DNA from: Dyella sp. C9
Lineage (GTDB): Bacteria > Pseudomonadota > Gammaproteobacteria > Xanthomonadales > Rhodanobacteraceae
Assembly (NCBI RefSeq): GCF_003332825.1
Contig: NZ_QIRF01000012.1
Location: 33,004 to 97,003 of the forward strand
Direction of reading: 5' to 3'
Length of the DNA stretch: 64,000 nt
In this document: positions 43,588 through 50,423 of the stretch, piece after piece
Layout: every line of letters begins with the position of its first letter
Position numbering within the stretch: position 1 is the stretch's first letter
Position numbers and translations under genes: made by a program
Notes under the pieces: model-generated
Databases searched by the model: none
What the model saw: the letters and a program-made list of their open reading frames with translations, nothing else
Told to the model about the DNA's origin: nothing

Positions 43588-46206
43588 GTGAACCCGCAAA
43601 GCCCCGCGTCGCTTCCTGCTGACGCATCCTGGATCGTGATGAAGTTTGGCGGCACCAGTGTCGCTACCCTGCCGCGCTGGCAGAACATCCGTGAGCTCGT
43701 TGCCAGCCGCCGCGCCGAAGGCGCCCGCGTGCTGGTGGTCGTGTCCGCGCTCACCGGCATCACCGACGCACTCAAACAGCTGTGCGCGCAGGAAGACAAG
43801 GGCAAACGCATCGAGGCTGCCAAGGCGATCGCACAGCGTCATTACGAGCTGCTCGATCACATGCAGCTGGCGGTTCCGGATACCCTGGCTGCCCGCCTGA
43901 GCGAGCTGGCGAAGCTGGCCGACGAAGGCCCCGCGCTGCTCGGCGAGCTGGCGTGGTCGGCGCTGGTGCAGGCGCATGGCGAGCTGATGTCCAGCGCGTT
44001 GGGTTCGGCGTTCCTCAGCCACAGTGGCCTGCCCACGCAGTGGGTGGATGCGCGCGACTGCCTGGCGGCGATCGCGCTGCCGAACCAGAACGAGCGCACC
44101 AAGCTGCTCTCGGCGATGGTCGAGGCCAAGCCGGATCCGGCACTGAACGCGCGGCTGGCCGCGCAGGGCGAGGTGTTCATCACGCAGGGCTTCATCGCCC
44201 GCGAGTCGCAGGGTCGTACCGTGCTGCTCGGCCGTGGTGGTTCGGATACCTCGGCGTCGTACTTCGGTGCGCTGCTGAAGGCGCAGCGCGTGGAAATCTG
44301 GACCGACGTGGCGGGCATGTTCACCGCCAACCCGCGCCAGGTGCCCAGCGCACGCCTGCTGCAGCGCCTCGACTACGAGGAAGCCCAGGAAATCGCCTCC
44401 ACCGGCGCCAAGGTGCTGCATCCGCGCTGCCTGTCGCCGCTGCGCGAGCCCCGCGTGCCGCTGCTGATCAAGGACACCAACCGGCCCGAGCTGGAAGGCA
44501 CCCTGATCGGCCCCGAGGTGCGCGAGCATGCGCCCAGCGTGAAGGCCATCAGCGCACGCAAGGGCATCACCCTGGTGTCGATGGAATCGGTGGGCATCTG
44601 GCAGCAGGTCGGTTTTCTTGCCGACGTGTTCGCGCAGTTCAAGCAGCACGGCCTGTCGGTGGACATGATCGGCTCGGCCGAGACCAACGTGACGGTGTCG
44701 CTGGACCCGACCGAGAACCTGCTCGATTCGGACGCGCTCGCTGCACTGGCCAGCGACCTGGCCAAGGTGTGCCGGGTGAAGGTGATCGCCCCGTGCGCCG
44801 CCATCACCCTGGTGGGCCGCGGCATGCGTTCGATGCTGCACACGCTGTCAGGTGTGCTGGCCGAGTTCGGCCAGCTGCGCGTGCACATGATTTCGCAGTC
44901 CTCCAACAACCTCAATCTCACCTTCGTGGTGGATGAAAACGTGGTGGACGAACTGCTGCCGCACCTGCACGAGCTGCTGATCACCGCCGGTGCCTTGCGT
45001 ACCGACGACAGCGCGCTGTTCGGCCCCAGCTGGCAGGCGCTGTACGGCACCGGCGAGGTGCTGCCGCCGGCGGCGTCGGGGTGGCGCGAGGAGCGCCGTG
45101 CCGACCTGCTCAAACTCGGTGCCGAAGCCACGCCGCGCTACGTCTACCACCTGCCGACGGTGCGCCAGCAGGCGCGCGAACTGAAGTCGCTGGCGGCGGT
45201 GGATCGCCTGCACTATGCGGTGAAGGCCAACACCCATCCGGCCATCCTCAAGGCGCTGGCCGAGGAGGGCTTCGGCTTCGAGTGCGTGTCGCCGGGCGAG
45301 CTGAAGGCGGTGATGGCGGTGGTGCCCGAATCGGCGCCGTTGCTGTTCACGCCGAACTTCGCGCCGAAGGAAGATTACGCGTGGGCACTCGGCACGCGCG
45401 CCACGCTGTCGCTTGACTCGCTCTATCAGCTCGAACAGTGGGGTGAACTTTTCCGCGGCAAGGAAGTGGTGCTGCGCCTCGATCTTGGTCGCGGCCTGGG
45501 CCACCACGAGAAGGTGCGCACCGGTGGCAGCGGCAGCAAGTTCGGCCTGCCGGTGGAGCAGCTGGACGCGTTCCTGCGTTTGGCCGACACCCACGGCGTT
45601 ACCGTGCGCGGCCTGCACGCCCACCTGGGCTCGGGCATCCTTGATGACGGCCACTGGGGCGAGGTGTACAGCCAGCTGGCCAGCCTGGCCGAGCGCATCG
45701 GCAGCGTCACCTTCCTGGACATCGGCGGCGGTCTTGGCGTGCCTTCGCACCCGGGCGAGGCGCGGCTGGACATCGCCGCGCTGGACAAGGTGCTGCGCGA
45801 GGTGAAGGCCGCCTATCCGCACTACAAGCTGTGGATGGAGCCGGGTCGCTACCTGGTGGCCGACGCCGGCGTGCTGCTGACCCGGGTCACCCAGACCAAG
45901 GGCAAGGGCAACGGCCAGATCCGCTACCTCGGCGTGGATACCGGCATGAACAGCCTGATCCGCCCTGCGCTGTACGAGGCCTGGCACGAGATCGTCAACC
46001 TGACCCGGCTGGATGAACCGGCCACCGCGCTGTTCCAGGTGGTGGGCCCGATCTGCGAAAGCGGCGACGTGCTCGGCACCGACCGCCGCCTGCCGGAGCC
46101 GCAGGAAGGCGACGTGGTGCTGGTGGCCCAGGCGGGCGCGTACGGCAAGGTGATGTCCTCGCCGTACAACCTGCGTGACGAGGCCGAGGAGATCATCCTC
46201 GACTAA
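43588..46206 (+). CDS. lysC-lysA: Bifunctional aspartate kinase / diaminopimelate decarboxylase
   Basis: An 872-aa fusion of the first and last enzymes of lysine synthesis. Residues 1-465 are aspartate kinase (VMKFGGTSVA, LLGRGGSDTSA, then two ACT regulatory segments around SVKAISARKGITLVSMES). Residues about 490-872 are the PLP-dependent decarboxylase that converts meso-DAP to lysine (HYAVKANTHP with the PLP Lys, GLHAHLGSG, FLDIGGGLG, and PICESGDVLG near the C-terminus). The start is a GTG at 43588 with GAAGG five bases upstream. This fusion is a known feature of Xanthomonadales. The murL-murD2 pair downstream places DAP/lysine and peptidoglycan precursor genes together. Confidence 0.95.
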   Translation: MNPQSPASLPADASWIVMKFGGTSVATLPRWQNIRELVASRRAEGARVLVVVSALTGITDALKQLCAQEDKGKRIEAAKAIAQRHYELLDHMQLAVPDTLAARLSELAKLADEGPALLGELAWSALVQAHGELMSSALGSAFLSHSGLPTQWVDARDCLAAIALPNQNERTKLLSAMVEAKPDPALNARLAAQGEVFITQGFIARESQGRTVLLGRGGSDTSASYFGALLKAQRVEIWTDVAGMFTANPRQVPSARLLQRLDYEEAQEIASTGAKVLHPRCLSPLREPRVPLLIKDTNRPELEGTLIGPEVREHAPSVKAISARKGITLVSMESVGIWQQVGFLADVFAQFKQHGLSVDMIGSAETNVTVSLDPTENLLDSDALAALASDLAKVCRVKVIAPCAAITLVGRGMRSMLHTLSGVLAEFGQLRVHMISQSSNNLNLTFVVDENVVDELLPHLHELLITAGALRTDDSALFGPSWQALYGTGEVLPPAASGWREERRADLLKLGAEATPRYVYHLPTVRQQARELKSLAAVDRLHYAVKANTHPAILKALAEEGFGFECVSPGELKAVMAVVPESAPLLFTPNFAPKEDYAWALGTRATLSLDSLYQLEQWGELFRGKEVVLRLDLGRGLGHHEKVRTGGSGSKFGLPVEQLDAFLRLADTHGVTVRGLHAHLGSGILDDGHWGEVYSQLASLAERIGSVTFLDIGGGLGVPSHPGEARLDIAALDKVLREVKAAYPHYKLWMEPGRYLVADAGVLLTRVTQTKGKGNGQIRYLGVDTGMNSLIRPALYEAWHEIVNLTRLDEPATALFQVVGPICESGDVLGTDRRLPEPQEGDVVLVAQAGAYGKVMSSPYNLRDEAEEIILD

Positions 46207-46220
46207 CCCCGCTTTTCACT

Positions 46221-46259
46221 CCCTCTCCCCTTCGGGGAGAGGGTTGGGGTGAGGGGCGG
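46221..46259 (+). repeat. Type C dispersed palindrome, copy 3
   Basis: CCCTCTCCCCTTCGGGGAGA then GGGTTGGGGTGAGGGGCGG, a strong hairpin with a TTC loop. It begins 15 bp after the lysC-lysA stop and may double as its 3' hairpin. With copy 4 (inverted, 46637-46673) it brackets the DUF559 gene. Confidence 0.85.
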
Positions 46260-46296
46260 GTGCTCGCCCAAACGCAACAATCAAGGACGCTCACGG

Positions 46297-46692
46297 ATGA
46301 AGCGTTTACATGTTGATCGAGCTCGCAGCCTGCGCGCAGCTCAAACTGATGCGGAACAGCTACTTTGGCATCACCTGCGCAATCGCCGGCTGGAAGGCTG
46401 GAAATTCCGCAGGTAACACGAGATAGGGCTGTATGTCGTCGATTTTGTCTGTCCCGATGCTGGCCTGATCGTGGAGCTGGACGGCGGTCAGCATGGCGAG
46501 CAGGTGATTTATGACGAGGCGCGCACGCGAAAACTCCAGGAAGAGGGTTATCGCGTGCTGCGTTTCTGGAACAATGACGTACTGACGACCACTGACAGCG
46601 TGCTCGAGGCGATCCTGGAGGCTCTCGCCAGCCCCGGCCCCTCACCCCAACCCTCTCCCCGGAGGGGAGAGGGAGCATGCAATGGAGACTGA
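46297..46692 (+). pseudogene. DUF559 endonuclease-like gene, inactivated by a nonsense codon
   Basis: From the ATG at 46297 the frame reads the start of a DUF559 protein (MKRLHVDRARSLRAAQTDAE, LLWHHLRNRRLEGWKFRR), then meets TAA at 46414-46416 and continues in the same frame as HEIGLYVVDFVCPDAGLIVE, LDGGQH and YRVLRFWNNDVL to a TGA at 46690. Intact relatives have Gln at the stop position (KFRRQ), so one CAA-to-TAA change explains the break. DUF559 has a Vsr/PD-(D/E)xK-like nuclease fold. Its last 18 codons are the reverse type C palindrome (PSPQPSPRRGEG). The 3' end is 4 bp before the murL start. A restart at the GTG/ATG inside (46471) could give only a fragment. Confidence 0.85.
46637..46673 (-). 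repeat. Type C dispersed palindrome, copy 4
   Basis: CCCCTCACCCCAACCCTCTC then CCCGGAGGGGAGAGGG, the reverse orientation of copy 3. It lies in frame within the 3' end of the DUF559 pseudogene and 23 bp before murL. Confidence 0.85.
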
Positions 46693-46695
46693 GGC

Positions 46696-48069
46696 GTGAC
46701 GACCCACATCCAACCCCGCCTGACCCAGGTATTCCGCTTCGTGCGCTGCAGCTATGCCGATGGCGTGGCCGAGCTGGTGTATGGCTTCGACCATGGCGAG
46801 GAGCTGGTGGAGCGCGTGCGCTTTCCCAATGCCCCCGCGATCCCGGCCGGCCACCAGGCCGCCTTCGAGCAGGCGCTGAAGCTGCTGCACCTGATCGCCG
46901 GCGTCAGCTACTACAAGGCCGGCGTGCCGCCGCGCATCGAAGTGGTCGACGGTCCGCTGGACGCCACCACCGCCGACCTGCTGGACGCGCTGTACCTGCA
47001 CGGCCTGGCCGAGTTCGCCTATCGCAACGGGCTGGACCTGCGTGGCCGCATCGCCTTCCCTCGATCCTCTTCTCCCTCTCCCCTGCGGGGAGATGGCCGG
47101 GGTGAGGGGCCAATCTCGCCCAAGCTCAACCTACCTGCCCGCACCCTGGTTCCGATCGGCGGCGGCAAGGATTCGCTGGTGGCGGTGGAAGCCATCAAGT
47201 CCATCAGTGGTGAGGCCACCGCCGTGTGGGTCGGCAATTCCCCGCTGATCGCCGCCTGCGCCGAGCGCACGGGCTTGCCCATGCTCAACATCCAGCGTGA
47301 GCTGGCACCGGGGCTGTTCGAACTCAACCGCTTGGGTGCATGGAACGGCCATATCCCGGTGACCGCGGTGAACTCGGCCATCCTCGCCGTGGCGGCCATC
47401 CTCTACGGCTACGACAGCATCGCCTTCGCCAACGAGCGCTCGGCCTCGGCGGCCACGCTGGAGTACGAAGGCCAGCAGGTGAACCACCAGTGGAGCAAGG
47501 GCTACACCTTCGAGCAGCTGCTCGGCGACTGGCTGCACGAGCACGTGGCAGCCGACCTCAACTATTGCTCGTTGCTGCGCCCGTATTCGGAGCTGGCGGT
47601 GACGCGCGCGTTCGCCAGGCTCACGCCGTACTTCGACGTGTTCTCCAGCTGCAACCGCAACTTCAAGCTGCTCGGCCCCAAGCCGGCTGATCGCTGGTGC
47701 GGGCAGTGCCCGAAGTGCCACTTTGTGTTTCTGGCGCTGGCGCCGTTCCTGGCCAAGCCGCGTTTGCTGTCCATCTTCGGGCGCAACCTGCTCGACGACG
47801 AGAACCTCGCGCCCGGCTTCGATGCGCTGCTGGAATACCAGGATCACAAGCCGTTCGAGTGCGTGGGCGAGGGCGCCGCGGCGCGCGCCGCGATGTATGC
47901 GCTGAGCCAGCGTTCGGAATGGCAGGAAGACACGCTGGTGGCGCGCTTCCGCAGCGAGATCCTGCCGCAGCTGGACGTGAATGAACTGGCGCTGGAGCCC
48001 TGGCTGCTGCCCTCGGGTGAGCAGCGCATCCCCAAGCGCCTGCAGCCGGCCCTGGCCTTCTTCGCGTGA
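46696..48069 (+). CDS. murL: UDP-MurNAc-L-Ala-L-Glu epimerase MurL
   Basis: A 457-aa protein matching MurL, which epimerises the terminal L-Glu of UDP-N-acetylmuramoyl-L-alanyl-L-glutamate to D-Glu, replacing MurI in Xanthomonas-type peptidoglycan synthesis. An ATP-pyrophosphatase-like motif PIGGGKDSLVAVEAI is present, with NERSAS, NHQWSKGYTFEQ and a zinc-like WCGQCPKCHFVFLAL block. Residues about 124-139 (SSPSPLRGDGRGEG) are encoded by a type C palindrome at 47072-47110, an in-frame insertion between the N-terminal domain and the PIGGGKDS motif. The GTG start at 46696 follows GGAG. The stop overlaps the murD2 start (GTGA), implying coupled translation. Confidence 0.9.
   Translation: MTTHIQPRLTQVFRFVRCSYADGVAELVYGFDHGEELVERVRFPNAPAIPAGHQAAFEQALKLLHLIAGVSYYKAGVPPRIEVVDGPLDATTADLLDALYLHGLAEFAYRNGLDLRGRIAFPRSSSPSPLRGDGRGEGPISPKLNLPARTLVPIGGGKDSLVAVEAIKSISGEATAVWVGNSPLIAACAERTGLPMLNIQRELAPGLFELNRLGAWNGHIPVTAVNSAILAVAAILYGYDSIAFANERSASAATLEYEGQQVNHQWSKGYTFEQLLGDWLHEHVAADLNYCSLLRPYSELAVTRAFARLTPYFDVFSSCNRNFKLLGPKPADRWCGQCPKCHFVFLALAPFLAKPRLLSIFGRNLLDDENLAPGFDALLEYQDHKPFECVGEGAAARAAMYALSQRSEWQEDTLVARFRSEILPQLDVNELALEPWLLPSGEQRIPKRLQPALAFFA
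47072..47110 (+). repeat. Type C dispersed palindrome, copy 5, in frame within murL
   Basis: CTCCCTCTCCCCTGCGGGGA then GATGGCCGGGGTGAGGGGC, contributing SPSPLRGDGRGEG to MurL without a frameshift or stop. It has the same orientation and reading frame as copy 6 in hrpA. Confidence 0.88.
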
Positions 48070-49424
48070 GCGATGCGCCGCTGCGGATCGGTGATCTCGC
48101 CGGCCAGCGCGTGGCGGTGTGGGGCTTTGGCCGCGAGGGACGCGCGGCCATCACGGCGATCCGTTCGCGCCTGCCGCAACTGCCGTTGACGCTGTTCTGC
48201 AGCGCCGGGGAAGTGGATGCGGCGCAGGCGTTCGATGCGACCTTGCAGGTGCGCGGCGAAGAGCCGGATGCGGCTGCACTCGCCGCCTTCGACGTGGTCG
48301 TCAAGTCGCCCGGCATTTCGGCTTACAAACCGGCGCTGCAGGATTCCGGCGTGCGCGTCACGTCGGGTACGGCGCTGTGGTTTGCCGAGCGTCCGGATGC
48401 CCGCGTGGTTGCCGTCACCGGCACCAAGGGCAAGAGCACCACCACCGCATTGCTCGCGCATCTGGCGCGCAGCCTGGGCGTGCGCACGGTGCTTGCGGGC
48501 AACATCGGCATGCCGCTGCTGGAGCTGCTGCATACGCAGGCGGACCTCTGGGCCATCGAGCTGTCCAGCTTCCAGACCGGCGAGGCCGGTCCGGTGGAGC
48601 TGGGCCTGATCACCAGCCTGTACGAGGAACACCTCGACTGGCACGGTTCGCGCGAGCGCTACATCGCCGACAAGCTCAAGCTGATGGATGTCTCGCGCCA
48701 GTTGCTGGTCAATGGCCTGCAAGCCTCGCTGCTGCAACGCACGCAGGGTCATCCGCATCGGCTGCTGTTCGGGCAGGCCCCGGGTTGGCATGTCGAGGGT
48801 GGCGTGATCCATCGCGGCACCCAGCCCGTCTTCGATGCCGGCCTGCTGCGTGCACCTGGTGAACACAACGCCCTGAATGCCTGCGCCGCCCTGGCTGCGC
48901 TGGAAGCGATGGGTTTCGATGCCCTGGCCGCGGCACCCTCACTGGCCAGCTTCCGCCCGCTGCCGCATCGACTGCAGCCGTTGGGCGAGCAGGGCGGGCA
49001 CTACTGGATCAACGACTCCATCAGCACCACGCCGCAGGCGACGCTCGCCGCACTGGGCAGCCTTGCCGGGCAGCAGGTGACGGTGATCGTCGGCGGCCAT
49101 GATCGCGGCCTGGACTGGAGCGAGTTCGTCACCGCCATGCAGGCCCATGCCCCGCACGCCATCCTCGCGCAGGGCGCGAATGGGCCACGCATCGCGCAGG
49201 CTTTGCGCGCGGCCGGCATCGCGGTGGAGGAAACCACCAGCGTGGCGACCGCGGTGGAGCGGGCCCGCGTGCTGACGCCTGCGGGGGGCACCATCCTGCT
49301 GTCGCCCGGCGCCCCCAGCTTCGACCAGTTCCACGATTACGCCGAACGTGGCCGCCGTTTTGCCGAGATGGCCGGTTTTGATGGACACGAGATCGTCGGC
49401 ATCGAAGGGCTGGGTGTCGCCTGA
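48066..49424 (+). CDS. murD2: UDP-MurNAc-L-Ala:L-glutamate ligase MurD2
   Basis: A 452-aa Mur ligase. The N-terminal domain starts GQRVAVWGFGREGRAAI; the ATP loop is VTGTKGKSTTTALLAHL; the central domain has AIELSSFQTGE and EHLDWHGSRERYIADK, and the C-terminal domain NDSISTTPQATLAAL and VGGHDRGLDW. It resembles MurD but pairs with MurL, so it most likely adds L-Glu rather than D-Glu to UDP-MurNAc-L-Ala, after which MurL inverts the residue. The GTG at 48066 overlaps the murL stop by four bases. A conventional murD/murI set is not in this window; whether the genome has both routes cannot be told. Confidence 0.92.
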   Translation: MSDAPLRIGDLAGQRVAVWGFGREGRAAITAIRSRLPQLPLTLFCSAGEVDAAQAFDATLQVRGEEPDAAALAAFDVVVKSPGISAYKPALQDSGVRVTSGTALWFAERPDARVVAVTGTKGKSTTTALLAHLARSLGVRTVLAGNIGMPLLELLHTQADLWAIELSSFQTGEAGPVELGLITSLYEEHLDWHGSRERYIADKLKLMDVSRQLLVNGLQASLLQRTQGHPHRLLFGQAPGWHVEGGVIHRGTQPVFDAGLLRAPGEHNALNACAALAALEAMGFDALAAAPSLASFRPLPHRLQPLGEQGGHYWINDSISTTPQATLAALGSLAGQQVTVIVGGHDRGLDWSEFVTAMQAHAPHAILAQGANGPRIAQALRAAGIAVEETTSVATAVERARVLTPAGGTILLSPGAPSFDQFHDYAERGRRFAEMAGFDGHEIVGIEGLGVA

Positions 49425-49451
49425 GCGTCATGGCGCGGGATGGGAGAGCAA

Positions 49452-49907
49452 GTGGACATACACGTCGATGACCTGAGCGGTCCCGAAATCGCCGCACTGC
49501 TGCAGGAACACCTCGATGACATGAAGCAGCATTCGCCGCCGGAGAGCATCCATGCGCTCGACCTGGACAGGCTGCGGCGACCGGAGATCACCTTCTGGAC
49601 GGTGTGGGAAGACGGACAGCTGCTGGGGTGTGGGGCGCTCCGCGAGCTCGATGCCACGCATGGCGAAATCAAGTCCATGCGCACCTCCATGCACCACCGC
49701 CGCAAGGGCGTGGCGGCGCGCCTGCTGCGGCACGTGCTGGACGAGGCGAAGCGGCGGGGGTATCGCCGCCTGAGCCTGGAAACCGGTGCGCCCGCGGCCT
49801 TTGTGCCGGCACGGGCGCTGTATGCCCAATTCGGTTTCGTGCCGTGTGGCCCATTCGGGGACTACGTCGAGGATACCTACAGCGTCTTCATGACGCGGGA
49901 ACTCTGA
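49452..49907 (+). CDS. GNAT family N-acetyltransferase
   Basis: A 151-aa GCN5-related acetyltransferase. The acetyl-CoA loop is HRRKGVAARLLRHVLDEAK, preceded by EIKSMRTS and followed by RRLSLETGAPAAFVPARALY and YAQFGFVPCGPF. The GTG at 49452 (MDIHVDDLSGPEI) has GGAG five bases upstream and matches the usual family N-terminus; an in-frame ATG four codons earlier is less well placed. The substrate is unknown. It follows murD2 by 27 bp and might be read with that operon, but there is no evidence of a cell-wall role. Confidence 0.87.
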   Translation: MDIHVDDLSGPEIAALLQEHLDDMKQHSPPESIHALDLDRLRRPEITFWTVWEDGQLLGCGALRELDATHGEIKSMRTSMHHRRKGVAARLLRHVLDEAKRRGYRRLSLETGAPAAFVPARALYAQFGFVPCGPFGDYVEDTYSVFMTREL

Positions 49908-49960
49908 GGCACGGGCGCCGGCGTACACTGGCGGCCTCTCCACTGTCGTGGGTGGGTGCC

Positions 49961-50338
49961 ATGAACGAGACGTCGCGTCTGAAGCTGCTGCGTATCGCCC
50001 TGGTGGTACTGGGCATCGTGTGCCTGGCCGTCTATCCGCTGATGCAGGTCTGGCCGTCAGGATGGGTGTGGCACGAGGGCTATTCGGACTACCCGATGAT
50101 GATCGTGGGCGTCTACGCCACGCTCGGCGTATTCCTCATACGCGCGGCGCGCGACCCGCTGGCCAACCTCAGCCTGATCTGGTTCGCCGTGTGGTCCAGT
50201 GTGGTGCATGGGGGAATCATGGCGGTCCAGGCGCTGAGTCACCCGGGCCACATGGGACATCTGTGGGGCGATGTGCCGGCGTTGTTCATCCTGGCCATCG
50301 TGCTGGCGGTGCTGGCACCGAGGCCGGCGAGGTTGTAG
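49961..50338 (+). CDS. DUF6632-like small membrane protein
   Basis: A 125-aa integral membrane protein with about four hydrophobic helices: LKLLRIALVVLGIVCLAVYP, MMIVGVYATLGVFLI, LIWFAVWSSVVHGGIMAV and ALFILAIVLAVLAP, with a GHMGHLWGD loop. It resembles the DUF6632 family, of unknown function; that name is a pattern match from memory. The ATG at 49961 lies 53 bp after the acetyltransferase gene. The stop lies within the first bases of a type B repeat. Confidence 0.7.
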   Translation: MNETSRLKLLRIALVVLGIVCLAVYPLMQVWPSGWVWHEGYSDYPMMIVGVYATLGVFLIRAARDPLANLSLIWFAVWSSVVHGGIMAVQALSHPGHMGHLWGDVPALFILAIVLAVLAPRPARL

Positions 50339-50358
50339 GAGCGCACCCCGCGCGCGAC
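50334..50358 (+). repeat. Type B dispersed repeat, single copy
   Basis: TGTAGGAGCGCACCCCGCGC then GCGAC, the same core as the pairs at 19591 and 22724. It overlaps the stop codon of the preceding gene, so the last codon and stop of that gene come from the repeat. Confidence 0.75.
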
Positions 50359-50362
50359 TCCA

Positions 50363-50400
50363 CCAAACGAAAGAGCCACGCCTCTCGCGAGACGTGGCTC
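50363..50400 (-). terminator. Terminator hairpin of the M13 peptidase gene
   Basis: GAGCCACG pairs with CGTGGCTC, with an inner TCTC/GAGA stem; on the minus strand it is followed by TTTCGTTT. It lies 24 bp past the peptidase stop, between convergent genes. Confidence 0.6.
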
Positions 50401-50423
50401 CCATCACTCGATCGAACCCTGGC

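Noticed and set aside
43315..46673. CRISPR array from repeated CTCTCCCC units
   Set aside because: The copies are palindromes in alternating orientation, irregularly spaced and partly genic, with no cas genes.
46471..46692. A separate 73-codon gene with its own start
   Set aside because: The frame continues upstream through one nonsense codon into the rest of the DUF559 domain, so it is the 3' part of a pseudogene.
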